Assembly (NCBI GenBank): GCA_947629385.1
Contig: CANRDO010000030.1
Location: 1-32,892, forward strand
Direction of reading: 5' to 3'
Source of the DNA: an uncultured Lachnospiraceae bacterium
GTDB taxonomy: Bacteria; Bacillota; Clostridia; Lachnospirales; Lachnospiraceae
Length of the DNA stretch: 32,892 bases
Under the pieces are notes generated by a model. The model was not told the DNA's origin. It saw only the letters and a list, made by a program, of their open reading frames with translations, and did no database searches. Within the stretch, counting starts at the first letter, position 1, and each line of letters begins with the position of its first letter. Below, in pieces: positions 16,301 to 23,479 of this stretch. Position numbers and translations under genes: made by a program.

Positions 16301-16356
16301 ATGAGTTTAAATATCTGATACAGGTGGAAGAAGAGCCGGAGAAAGAAGAAACATAA
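13306..16356 (+). CDS. Beta-galactosidase, GH2 (LacZ-like)
   Basis: A 1016-residue LacZ-type enzyme, cytoplasmic, hydrolysing lactose or other beta-galactosides. Domain order: N-terminal sugar-binding sandwich (LNGEWDFKFY...VPSCWQ), immunoglobulin-like domain, TIM barrel from about residue 365, and a C-terminal beta-galactosidase small-chain domain (MSLGKGRFILELPEG). Catalytic acid/base Glu is in WSLGNESGG (E489) and nucleophile Glu in LCEYAHAMG (E559); RTSHYP and HGVNHHD are conserved active-site segments. ATG 13306 is chosen (GAGATGAGGA upstream) because ATG 13264 lies in the -10 box. The divergent cellobiose phosphorylase suggests joint beta-glucoside/galactoside use. Confidence 0.94.
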   Translation: MRYEINKTNYHTFETIELNKLAPRSYFIPYPDHASADAVTLKEKRYGSPKVICLNGEWDFKFYPIPAELPDELDTAQVEFDRIDVPSCWQFRGYDRPFYVNTRYQFPFDPPKIPTTEKVGKVFSLVGADHGTKPRWMKPENEYNFVGVYRRHFQIEDPGKNTVLSFLGVASCLDLYVNGQFVGYSEGSHNIAEFDISGLVQAGENELLAVVHRWCTGTYLECQDMFRNNGIFRDVLLRISEPKDFWDIDFQTKKTKKGYTATAEAVLIKAAAQDEAQKSETTAKGGTGPTPDVEVTFTLSGHGLNLTKKAKAENGKATVTFENLKVQEWTAETPELYDLYYETEDSCVKERVGFRSVSIEGNLFKFNDKLIKFHGVNHHDTSCTNGYTMTPDEIERDIRLCKEFNIDTIRTSHYPPDPYLLELCDELGIYVVDEADVETHGAFTQKLPASYNRISNDPKWEKYFVDRAARLYQRDKLHVSVFLWSLGNESGGTYNTDKEAEYLKEHTDIPVHYESAIHTKKKAYDVGSEMYPPAQQVHSVGDGSCKTPQLLDRPYFLCEYAHAMGVGPGNIEAYWKEIYSYDNLMGGCVWEMVDHAVLHSDGSYTYGGDHGEWEHDGNFCVDGIFYPDRTPSTGAWIVRHAYRPLRVTYLGNDEFEIFNTTGFTAGKNYRLECCWSDGRKATVIPDVKPMHRKMIRIIPGKDEADESLCLDGGLLLTIHTVDTRTGKRVSTEQICLEERTWPGPLKTKATGIYNNMSLGKGRFILELPEGRMTGGSPYHILFRAATDNDTDLQMKNIMEPYYQEQEEILSIRKSDRKRIMETSIRAAKQVFNCMDVYESCPEGILVTSRIHCVKGSGEIPRFGMTYRLDPEFTDVTYQGRSGESYADMKEQFPIARVSCKISDMTEPNIRPQESGNRCDCSSVTISNGRTKVTFRAAGRPFELGVKPYSDRELIQMRHREDEITTGTYVTIQAFQMGIGTGSCGPDTAKEFRYPANRDYEFKYLIQVEEEPEKEET

Positions 16357-16387
16357 AAACAGAAACAGAGATAACAGAGAAAAGATA

Positions 16388-16410
16388 GGGGCTGCGTTTT
16401 CGTCAGCCCC
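16388..16410 (+). terminator. Possible terminator after GH2
   Basis: GGGGCTG / CAGCCCC stem with an inner CG/CG pair and a TTTT loop, 32 nt after the stop. It lacks a T-run, so termination efficiency is uncertain. Confidence 0.5.
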
Positions 16411-16449
16411 CAGATTATGCTAATCCATCCATTTTTTAGGGAAAAAAGA

Positions 16450-16473
16450 AATGAAGTTAAATACTTCATTACA
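16450..16473 (+). repeat. Left 24-bp inverted repeat
   Basis: Exact reverse complement of 16895-16918. The arm is itself a hairpin: AATGAAGT, loop TAAAT, ACTTCATT. Confidence 0.85.
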
Positions 16474-16822
16474 CGTCTGATATGATCAAAATTGCCTTTC
16501 AAGCTCCAAACATGATGAAATTCTAGCACCCAAAACTCACAATGTCAACATTTTCGGCGCTTCAAAAAAAATTTCCAGTTCTTTTGAAAGTTAATTATGC
16601 TACAGAATGTAACTTTTCAGACAAAACATGGACAGAACTCATATGATTTTCATTTATTCGCAGTCAAATTTTTAGTCGTATTGGAATGCTCAGTGTAAAA
16701 TAACGATATTCAATTTTATCATCTCTATTTTCTATAGAAATTGTGCCTTTCTGCACATCCAGCGTTTAGAAATTCCACATATCCGCAAGAGAAATATGTG
16801 TGCAATCCGAAATAAGAATTTC

Positions 16823-16851
16823 ATTTTATAAGCAGTCAAATTCGCAGTCAA
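16823..16851 (-). promoter_or_regulatory. Predicted promoter inside the inverted-repeat segment
   Basis: Minus-strand TTGACT (16851-16846), exactly 17 nt, TAAAAT (16828-16823). It points left, toward the end of the GH2 gene; inversion of the flanked segment would direct it at the helicase gene. Confidence 0.5.
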
Positions 16852-16892
16852 AAGTGAAAGAAATGTGCCATGAATATTGAAGATTTCCAGAT

Positions 16893-16923
16893 TATGTAAT
16901 GAAGTATTTAACTTCATTACATA
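16893..16923 (-). repeat. Right 24-bp inverted repeat within a 31-nt palindrome
   Basis: Positions 16895-16918 are the exact reverse complement of 16450-16473. The surrounding 31 nt form a perfect palindrome with 13-bp arms and loop ATTTA. It lies 42 nt before the helicase start and could be a recombinase site or an operator. Confidence 0.85.
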
Positions 16924-16964
16924 TGCAACAGATTGCCTGGAATCATCCGGAGGTGAGGCTGCGA

Positions 16965-19070
16965 ATGAGTGCTGTACTTTTTCAACATAACTATGATGCG
17001 TACGTAGCGGCTTCCGCTATGTTGAAGGAAAAAGGGCGTGCGGCTGTCATTCATCCGACCGGCACAGGGAAATCATTTATTGCGTTTCAACTCTGTGCAG
17101 ATCATCCAGATGCAACAGTGTGTTGGCTTTCACCATCCGAATATATTTTCCGGATGCAAATGGTAAATTGGCGCGCGGCTGTTCAAAATGCAGGGACAGA
17201 AGGAGATAGGCCCGCGAACATCTGCTTTTATACATATGCAAGACTTATGTTGATGCAGACGGATGAGCTGGAATTGATTCAGCCAGATTACATCGTTTTG
17301 GATGAGTTCCACCGTTGTGGAGCAAAAATGTGGGGACAGGGCGTGCAACGATTGCTGGCGCAGTATCCAGATGTCCCGGTGCTCGGGTTATCTGCGACAA
17401 ACATCCGCTACTTGGATGGACAGCGCGATATGGCGGATGAGCTCTTCGACGGCAACATCGCCTCGGAGATGACGCTCGGTGACGCCATTGTGCGCGGGAT
17501 TCTGAATCCGCCGAAATATATCCTTTCGACCTACTCTTGCCAAAAGGAGCTGGAGCGCTACCGTGACCGCGTGAAAAACGCAAAGAGCAGGGCGGTGCGC
17601 GCGGAGGCAGACCAGTACCTGGAAGCACTGCGACGGGCGCTGGAGAAGGCAGATGGACTGGACGAGGTCTTCCGGAAGCATATAGAAAATAAATCCGGGA
17701 AATATCTTATTTTCTGCGCGGACTACGAGCACATGCAGGAGATGATCGCGAAAGTACCGGATTGGTTTTCGAAAGTAGACAAAGAACCGCACATTTACTC
17801 GGTCTACTCCGAGGACGCGCAGGCGGAGGCGGAATTCGCGAGGTTTAAGGCGGATGAGAGCGAACACCTGAAGCTCTTATTCTGTATCGATATGCTGAAC
17901 GAGGGCATCCACGTGGATGATGTGAGCGGGGTGATCCTGCTGCGGCCTACGGTCTCGCCGATCATCTACAAGCAGCAGATCGGGCGGGCGCTGTCCGCGG
18001 GGAAGAAACAAGGCGAGAACGCCGTGATCTTCGACGTGGTGATGAATATAGAAAACCTGTACAGCATTGGGACGGTCGAGGAAGAGATGCAGGTGGCGGT
18101 GCGGTATTACAGAGACCGCGGCGAATCCGAATTGATCGTCAACGAGCACTTCCACATCACGGATGAGGTGCAGGACTGCATGAGGCTGTTTCGTAAGCTG
18201 AACGAGACGCTGGGCGCTTCGTGGGATCTGATGTATCAGGCGGCGGAGCGGTACTTTGAAACACATGGAAATCTGGAAACGACAAAGCGGTATGTGACGG
18301 AGGACGGGCTGTCCTTAGGGCAGTGGCTGGACACGCAGCGCAAGGTGCGCGCGGGGAAGGTAAAAGGAGTCCTCACGGAAGCACAGATTGCCCGATTGGA
18401 TAAACTCGGTATGCGATGGAAGTCGAAGGCTGACTGGAACTGGGAACGGTATTTTACGGCGGCGCAGGCATACTACCGGGAGCACGGAAACCTTCTGGTG
18501 AACGTGTGGGACGGAAAGTACGGTGATGTGAATCTGGGGAAATGGCTCGCGCAGCTGCGTACATACAGGAAGAGCGGCATCCGCAATTCCTATCTGACCC
18601 CGGAACGGGTGAAAGCGCTGGAAGCGGTCGGCATGGTCTGGGACGTGCCGGATTACCTCTGGGAACAGAACTACCACGCGGCTGTCCGCTACCATCGGGA
18701 GCACGGAAACCTGGATGTTCCCTATTACTATACGGATCCGGACGGTGTGAAACTCGGCGTGTGGATTGCAAATACCAGATTTGCCCGAAGGACCGAAGGG
18801 ACCGGCAGAGCGGCGTTGACCGGAGATCAGATCGCCCGGCTCGACGAGCTCGGCATGATCTGGGAAAACAAGAACAACGCTGTCTGGGAAAAATCATATA
18901 TGGCAGCCTGCCGTTATCGCAAAAAATATGGCAACCTGAATATCCCGATCGCCTATGTAACGGAAGATGGATGTCATCTGGGACGATGGATCCGAAAACA
19001 GAAGGAAACCTATCATTCTGGAATGGGCGAGGAGCGTAGGAAGAAGCTGGAAGCGCTAGGCGTAGAATAA
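16965..19070 (+). CDS. SF2 DEAD/DEAH-type helicase with four helicase-associated repeats
   Basis: A 701-residue protein. The helicase core has Walker A HPTGTGKS (30-37), DEFH box (113-116), motif III LGLSATN and motif VI QQIGRALSAGK. From about residue 410 to the end there are four helicase-associated (HA) repeats, each starting W-x-x-x-Y/F...A...Y...HGNL (WDLMYQAAERYFETHGNL, etc.), likely nucleic-acid binding. The ATG at 16965 is chosen for GGAGGTGAGG at 16949-16958; an in-frame ATG at 16899 lies inside the palindrome with no Shine-Dalgarno. It sits between an unusual non-coding region and a glycan locus; whether it acts on DNA, RNA or phage is unknown. Confidence 0.9.
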   Translation: MSAVLFQHNYDAYVAASAMLKEKGRAAVIHPTGTGKSFIAFQLCADHPDATVCWLSPSEYIFRMQMVNWRAAVQNAGTEGDRPANICFYTYARLMLMQTDELELIQPDYIVLDEFHRCGAKMWGQGVQRLLAQYPDVPVLGLSATNIRYLDGQRDMADELFDGNIASEMTLGDAIVRGILNPPKYILSTYSCQKELERYRDRVKNAKSRAVRAEADQYLEALRRALEKADGLDEVFRKHIENKSGKYLIFCADYEHMQEMIAKVPDWFSKVDKEPHIYSVYSEDAQAEAEFARFKADESEHLKLLFCIDMLNEGIHVDDVSGVILLRPTVSPIIYKQQIGRALSAGKKQGENAVIFDVVMNIENLYSIGTVEEEMQVAVRYYRDRGESELIVNEHFHITDEVQDCMRLFRKLNETLGASWDLMYQAAERYFETHGNLETTKRYVTEDGLSLGQWLDTQRKVRAGKVKGVLTEAQIARLDKLGMRWKSKADWNWERYFTAAQAYYREHGNLLVNVWDGKYGDVNLGKWLAQLRTYRKSGIRNSYLTPERVKALEAVGMVWDVPDYLWEQNYHAAVRYHREHGNLDVPYYYTDPDGVKLGVWIANTRFARRTEGTGRAALTGDQIARLDELGMIWENKNNAVWEKSYMAACRYRKKYGNLNIPIAYVTEDGCHLGRWIRKQKETYHSGMGEERRKKLEALGVE

Positions 19071-19171
19071 GCAGATTTAATCCATTTTTTCTATGTCTAG
19101 GACGGGGATACAGGACGAGAAAGGCTGTCTGAGCAGTACATGAATAATTCGAAAAACTCGCGGATGTGTCC
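19071..19171. other. Gap before the glycan locus, no clear promoter
   Basis: About 100 nt with no convincing -35/-10 pair or terminator, so the glycan genes may be transcribed from upstream or from an alternative-sigma promoter I cannot recognise. Confidence 0.4.
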
Positions 19172-19180
19172 GGGGGGGGG
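19172..19180 (+). promoter_or_regulatory. G9 tract occupying the ribosome-binding position
   Basis: Nine consecutive G, ending 9 nt before the ATG at 19190, with no other Shine-Dalgarno present. A G-run can partially pair with the anti-Shine-Dalgarno, and slippage would change its length and spacing, so translation of the sugar transferase may vary. Confidence 0.6.
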
Positions 19181-19189
19181 TAATGAGTT

Positions 19190-20632
19190 ATGTACAGGAA
19201 AATCTCACAGAGCTGGCTGAAGCACCTGGATTTTATCGTGCTGGATCTGCTGTGCCTGCATATAGCTTTTGTGCTCGCATATATGGTGAAGCATGGGCTT
19301 CAGAATCCATACGCCCACGATAGTTATCGGATCATTGCAGTCGTCTTTACCTTGATGGATCTGGTGCTCGTCGTCTTCTTTAATCCGATGTCGGATGTGC
19401 TGAAACGCGGACTGCGCGGGGAAATGAAGGCAACCATGATCCACACCGGCCTGCTGGCCGTCACGGTGACGTTCTACCTTTTCTCTGTCAAGGATTCGGC
19501 GACCTATTCGCGCGTCTTTTATTATCTGATGCTCGGCTTATATCTGTGCCTGAGTCTTCCGGTCCGGCTGGGCTGGAAGGCTGTCCTGCGGCAGAAACCT
19601 TTTCAGGAAAAGACATCCTTGTTTTTGATCATATTTCCGCAGAACGCGGAGCAGACCGTTCAAGATATTCAGGAGAATACCCACGGTGTATACCGACTGT
19701 CCGGGATTGCGGTGCTGGGACGGGATATGAGGGGACAGAAGATTCGCGGCGTTCCGGTGGTGACTTGCGAGAAGGACGTAGAGGAATACCTGAAACGGGA
19801 ATGGGTGGATGAGGTGCTGATCGCGTCAATGGGTCCGGATCCCGAAGAGCTGTACCGAAACCTGATCGAGATGGGTCTTGTGGTACATATCAAGCTGAGC
19901 GGTTTAGAACAATACGAGGGAGAACGACAGACGGTAGAGCATATCGGGAACAGTACGGTGCTGACCTACAGTCTTGGCAGCGTCACGCTGGGACAGGCGT
20001 TCGCGAAGCGAGCGATAGATATAGCAGGCGGCCTGGTCGGCTGTCTGCTTACCGGGCTTTTGTATATTGTAATCGCTCCGCTGATTTACATAAACTCGCC
20101 TGGCCCGATCTTTTTCGCACAGACGCGCGTGGGGCGCAATGGGAAGAAATTTCAGATGTATAAGTTCCGAAGCATGTGCCTGGACGCGGAAGCGCGCAAG
20201 GCGGAAGTGGCTGTGGCTTGCGGACTGGACGGCCAGATGATGTTCAAGTTTGAAGAAGACCCGCGGATCATCGGATCGCGGATTTTGCCCGACGGGAGCT
20301 ATAAGAAAGGAATTGGCAACTACATCCGGGACTGGAGCCTGGATGAGTTCCCGCAGTTCTTCAACGTGCTGAAAGGCGACATGAGCCTGGTAGGCACCCG
20401 TCCGCCGACCGTGGACGAGTGGGAGAAGTATGAGACGCACCACCGGGCGCGGATGTCGATCCGTCCCGGGATCACCGGGTTGTGGCAGGTGAGCGGCCGG
20501 AGCAATATCTCGGACTTCGAGGAAGTGGTCGAGTTGGACCGGAAGTACATATGCGGATGGAGCTTATGGCTGGATCTTAAGATCCTGTTGAAGACGGTGA
20601 AAGTTGTTTTCCAAAGAGACGGGGCGATGTGA
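19190..20632 (+). CDS. Polyprenyl-phosphate sugar-1-phosphate transferase (WbaP/WcaJ type)
   Basis: A 480-residue membrane enzyme that starts polysaccharide repeat assembly by moving a sugar-1-phosphate from its nucleotide sugar to undecaprenyl phosphate. The first 130 residues contain hydrophobic helices (FIVLDLLCLHIAFVLAYMV and others), then a Rossmann-like soluble region. The C-terminal third is the bacterial sugar transferase domain: PGPIFFAQTRVGRNGK, MYKFRSMCLDAEARK, WSLDEFPQFFNVLKGDMSL, VGTRPPT and RPGITGLWQVSGRS. The sugar specificity cannot be told. It is the first gene of the glycan operon, with a G9 tract in place of a normal ribosome-binding site. Confidence 0.94.
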   Translation: MYRKISQSWLKHLDFIVLDLLCLHIAFVLAYMVKHGLQNPYAHDSYRIIAVVFTLMDLVLVVFFNPMSDVLKRGLRGEMKATMIHTGLLAVTVTFYLFSVKDSATYSRVFYYLMLGLYLCLSLPVRLGWKAVLRQKPFQEKTSLFLIIFPQNAEQTVQDIQENTHGVYRLSGIAVLGRDMRGQKIRGVPVVTCEKDVEEYLKREWVDEVLIASMGPDPEELYRNLIEMGLVVHIKLSGLEQYEGERQTVEHIGNSTVLTYSLGSVTLGQAFAKRAIDIAGGLVGCLLTGLLYIVIAPLIYINSPGPIFFAQTRVGRNGKKFQMYKFRSMCLDAEARKAEVAVACGLDGQMMFKFEEDPRIIGSRILPDGSYKKGIGNYIRDWSLDEFPQFFNVLKGDMSLVGTRPPTVDEWEKYETHHRARMSIRPGITGLWQVSGRSNISDFEEVVELDRKYICGWSLWLDLKILLKTVKVVFQRDGAM

Positions 20633-20659
20633 GATCCATCGGGTCATTCGAAATAGGTT

Positions 20660-20790
20660 CGTAACTCTGTAAAGAACAGAGGGATTTGGAAGATGCATCG
20701 GAACGCAATCGTTGCGCAGGGCACGTTGCGGGAAGCTGCTGTCATAGAGCGGAAGGAAACCGCACATGCTGGACGTGTGCGGGATGGCGA
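20660..20790 (+). promoter_or_regulatory. Leader with three hairpins before loaP
   Basis: CTCTGT-AAAGA-ACAGAG (20665-20681), CGCAA-TCG-TTGCG (20704-20716) and CCGCACA-N9-TGTGCGG (20760-20782), none with a T-run. LoaP proteins are known to recognise a dual-hairpin RNA in leaders of their target operons; the first two, 22 nt apart, are the best candidates. This is a weak inference from shape only. Confidence 0.35.
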
Positions 20791-20898
20791 AGCCTGCCCG
20801 AAAACAGGATATCCAGTGATGGGCCGTTATCGTTATCTGTTGTGTCGTTATCTATTATAAGATCAAAAATCAAAAGGATATGTGAGGACGTGAAGAAA

Positions 20899-21417
20899 AT
20901 GTGGTACGCGGTGTGGGTGCAGACCGGCCGGGAAGAACAGGTCAAAATGGTCTGCGACCGAGAGCTGGGAAAACAGAATGTTTATGAGGAATGTTTCCTT
21001 CCGAAATATGAAAAGCCCTGGAAGGAGAATGGGGTATGGACCAAGAAACAGAAGGTCCTTTTTCCCGGATACCTTTTCTTTGTGACGGAGGATCCGAACG
21101 GGCTGCATCAGGCGTTGAGATCCATCCCCCAGTTCACAAAACTCCTGGGTGATAAGGAAGGGCCGATCCCGCTGTACGAGGATGAGGTTGATTTTCTGGA
21201 GAGACATATCAACAAGGATAAAGTGTTTGAGCTCAGCACAGGCGAATATATCGGGAAGAAACTGATCGTCACGGAAGGGCCGCTGAAGGATCTGACGGGT
21301 AAAGTAGTATATGTGGACCGGCATGGCAGACAGGCGGTGCTGGAAGTGGAATTTTTCGGCCAGACCGTGAGGATGAAGGTAGGGCTGGAGATTGTGAGGA
21401 AGGTAAAGGAAGCTTGA
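20899..21417 (+). CDS. loaP: LoaP-like specialised NusG paralog
   Basis: A 172-residue protein with an NGN domain (MWYAVWVQTGREEQVKMVCDRE, KKQKVLFPGYLFFVTED) and a C-terminal KOW domain (GPLKDLTGKVVYVDRHGRQAVLEV). It differs clearly from the housekeeping NusG at 385. LoaP proteins are processive antiterminators that let RNA polymerase read long polysaccharide or natural-product operons. Its position second in a glycan operon of more than 12 kb, spanning a strong composition change, fits exactly. ATG 20899 is chosen, as WYAV is the canonical start; GAGGAC is upstream. The long upstream in-frame extension (to 20686) has no homology. Confidence 0.9.
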   Translation: MWYAVWVQTGREEQVKMVCDRELGKQNVYEECFLPKYEKPWKENGVWTKKQKVLFPGYLFFVTEDPNGLHQALRSIPQFTKLLGDKEGPIPLYEDEVDFLERHINKDKVFELSTGEYIGKKLIVTEGPLKDLTGKVVYVDRHGRQAVLEVEFFGQTVRMKVGLEIVRKVKEA

Positions 21418-21551
21418 GAAAGTGGAAACGATACAGAATGAACAGGCCAATCAAGAACAGTTGCTTGGTCAAAGAGAAAAGAAGACTGACTGAAAGAATT
21501 TGTTTAATCAACGCGAAGGAATGACTTGTTAATTTAGGATGTCTGAAAACG

Positions 21552-22658
21552 ATGAAGGAGTGTGGAGCATTGGAGAATAAAGACAAACAAACGGACAGCG
21601 ACATGCTCGAAGGTATGGTAAACATAAATCATATACAACTTTTGGATTGTACTTTGCGTGATGGGGGACAAGGACTTGAAGCTGCATATAAGATCGAAAA
21701 TACGAAGGTGCAGTTCACGGATAAAATTATACATCAGTCTATTGATCACTTTATCAAAACCGGCATAGACATTATTGAATTAGGCTATATAGAAAAGAGT
21801 AATTTTATCGGGCATCCTTTTGCAAATTACTTTACGATTGAGGAAATATCGAAATTTATTCCAAGTCATCGTAACCCATCTCAAATGTACATTGCTCTTT
21901 ATACAGGTCCAGATACTGATGTGGAGCAAATCCCGGAATGGAATCCTTCGTTAGTGGAAGGGACACGCGTCATTCTTCGATATTCGGAACTTAAAAAATC
22001 TATTGATTATTGTGAATCGCTTGCAAAAAAAGGATATAAAGTTTTTGTGCAGCCGATGTTGACAATGAGGTATTCTGATGATGAATTGAAAATGCTGATT
22101 GATCGAGTTAATGAAATGAACGCATATGCACTATATTTTGTAGACAGTTTTGGGTATATGCAGACAGAAGATGTAGAACGGTTTTTTAGATTGTATGATG
22201 AAAGGCTTGAATCAAATATTCGTATTGGATTTCATTCTCATAATAATATGAACCTTGCTTTTTCAAATGTGCAGCATTTTTTGCGGATTTCGGGAGAAAG
22301 GAAGGTAATAGTTGATTCAACAGCAACAGGCATGGGACAAGGTGCTGGCAACTTGCAAACCGAGCTTATTCTACCATTTTTAAATAAGAATTATAAAAAG
22401 AACTACAATTATGATGAATTACTGGAGGTGTGTGAACAAATCGAGCCCCTGACACCTGTTGGTCAATGGGGCTACTCAGTTAGTTGGGCGATTCCGGCAG
22501 TCTATAATACGGCCTATAAATATGTCATGGTCATGAGGAAAAAAATGAGATTTTCTTATCCGAAAATTAATTACGTAATGCAACACATACCAAATAACTT
22601 TAGACATAGATATACGGAAGAAAATTTGCAGCAAGTACTCGATTCTCTTAATTTTTGA
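21552..22658 (+). CDS. DRE-TIM (HMGL-like) aldolase
   Basis: A protein of up to 368 residues with the metallolyase signature LLDCTLRDGG near its start and metal-binding HxH in GFHSHNNMNLAF. DSFGYM and STATGMGQGAGN are further family segments. It resembles 4-hydroxy-2-oxovalerate aldolase and related enzymes that add or cleave pyruvate-like units. Together with the nucleotide-sugar genes rfbF and rfbG it probably makes an unusual keto-acid or branched sugar precursor; the substrate is unknown. The start is uncertain: ATG 21552 has a poor Shine-Dalgarno, while TTG 21570 follows AAGGAG at ideal spacing. This is the first strongly AT-rich gene of the locus. Confidence 0.87.
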   Translation: MKECGALENKDKQTDSDMLEGMVNINHIQLLDCTLRDGGQGLEAAYKIENTKVQFTDKIIHQSIDHFIKTGIDIIELGYIEKSNFIGHPFANYFTIEEISKFIPSHRNPSQMYIALYTGPDTDVEQIPEWNPSLVEGTRVILRYSELKKSIDYCESLAKKGYKVFVQPMLTMRYSDDELKMLIDRVNEMNAYALYFVDSFGYMQTEDVERFFRLYDERLESNIRIGFHSHNNMNLAFSNVQHFLRISGERKVIVDSTATGMGQGAGNLQTELILPFLNKNYKKNYNYDELLEVCEQIEPLTPVGQWGYSVSWAIPAVYNTAYKYVMVMRKKMRFSYPKINYVMQHIPNNFRHRYTEENLQQVLDSLNF

Positions 22659-22693
22659 ATCTGATAGAAGATATGGAAAGGCGGATTATAGAT

Positions 22694-23479
22694 ATGAAAG
22701 TAGTCCTTTTGGCAGGAGGATTAGGAACTCGCATATCCGAGGAATCTTGTTTGAAGCCAAAGCCGATGGTTGAAATTGGTGGCAAACCGATTCTTTGGCA
22801 TATTATGAAAGAATACTCTTATTATGGGTTCAATGAATTCATCATTTGTGCAGGATATAAGCAACATATAATAAAAGAGTGGTTTGCTAATTATTTTCTG
22901 ATAAACAGTGATGTAACATTTGATTATACAAAGAGAAGGAACGATTTTATCGTACACACACAGCATACGGAACCTTGGAAAGTTACTGTAGTAGACACCG
23001 GCTTGAATACTATGACAGGCGGCCGTATTAAGCGTATTCGCCCCTATGTAGGAAATGAAACTTTTTTTATGACATATGGTGATGGCGTGTGCGATGTTGA
23101 TATTGACAGACTTTATGAATTCCATAAACGACACGGAAAGGTGGCAACGTTGACTGCAGTTATGTTGGAACAGCAGAAAGGTGTACTTGATATTGATGGA
23201 AAAAATGCTGTTAAGTCTTTCCGGGAGAAAAGCCAAAATGATGGTGCCCCTATTAATGCCGGGTATATGGTTTTAAATCCGGAAGTTTTTAACTATATAG
23301 AAGGCGATCAGACGATTTTTGAAAGAGAACCACTTGAAAGACTGGCTGCTGAAGGCCAATTGATGTCCTATATGCATAGAGGATTTTGGCAATGCATGGA
23401 TACAAAGCGGGAAATGGATATACTGGAAAAAATGTTAACAGCTGGAAAGGCTCCTTGGAAGAAGTGGGAGGATTCATGA
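22694..23479 (+). CDS. rfbF: Glucose-1-phosphate cytidylyltransferase
   Basis: A 261-residue nucleotidyltransferase that joins CTP and glucose 1-phosphate to CDP-glucose. The start MKVVLLAGGLGTRISEES with KPKPMVEIGGKPILWHIMK is the nucleotide-binding signature. GDGVCDVDIDRLYEFH and GFWQCMDTKREMDILEKM are characteristic of RfbF. Length is as expected (about 257). Two in-frame upstream starts are rejected, since family homology begins at MKVV. Its 3' end overlaps rfbG (TCATGA), so the two are translationally coupled. It could be fed by glucose 1-phosphate from cellobiose phosphorolysis. Confidence 0.95.
   Translation: MKVVLLAGGLGTRISEESCLKPKPMVEIGGKPILWHIMKEYSYYGFNEFIICAGYKQHIIKEWFANYFLINSDVTFDYTKRRNDFIVHTQHTEPWKVTVVDTGLNTMTGGRIKRIRPYVGNETFFMTYGDGVCDVDIDRLYEFHKRHGKVATLTAVMLEQQKGVLDIDGKNAVKSFREKSQNDGAPINAGYMVLNPEVFNYIEGDQTIFEREPLERLAAEGQLMSYMHRGFWQCMDTKREMDILEKMLTAGKAPWKKWEDS

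Larger units (their letters stand above)
16411..16964. other. Long AT-rich non-coding gap, candidate invertible promoter region
   Basis: Much richer in A/T than the genes on either side and without a convincing ORF. It is bounded by a 24-bp inverted repeat (16450-16473 and 16895-16918). It also has a 10-bp direct repeat CCAGATTATG (16410-16419 and 16887-16896) and three copies of GCAGTCAAA (starting at 16660, 16832 and 16844). A minus-strand promoter points away from the helicase. The simplest reading is regulatory DNA for the downstream helicase/glycan locus; inversion is a hypothesis. Confidence 0.5.

Noticed and set aside
16732..16917. Minus-strand ORF in the AT-rich gap starting inside the right palindrome
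   Set aside because: The similar MKxxTSLH starts on both strands come only from the palindrome; no Shine-Dalgarno and no family resemblance.
16899..16964. Earlier ATG for the helicase inside the palindrome
   Set aside because: No Shine-Dalgarno, while GGAGGTGAGG supports 16965. It would matter only if transcription starts upstream of the palindrome.
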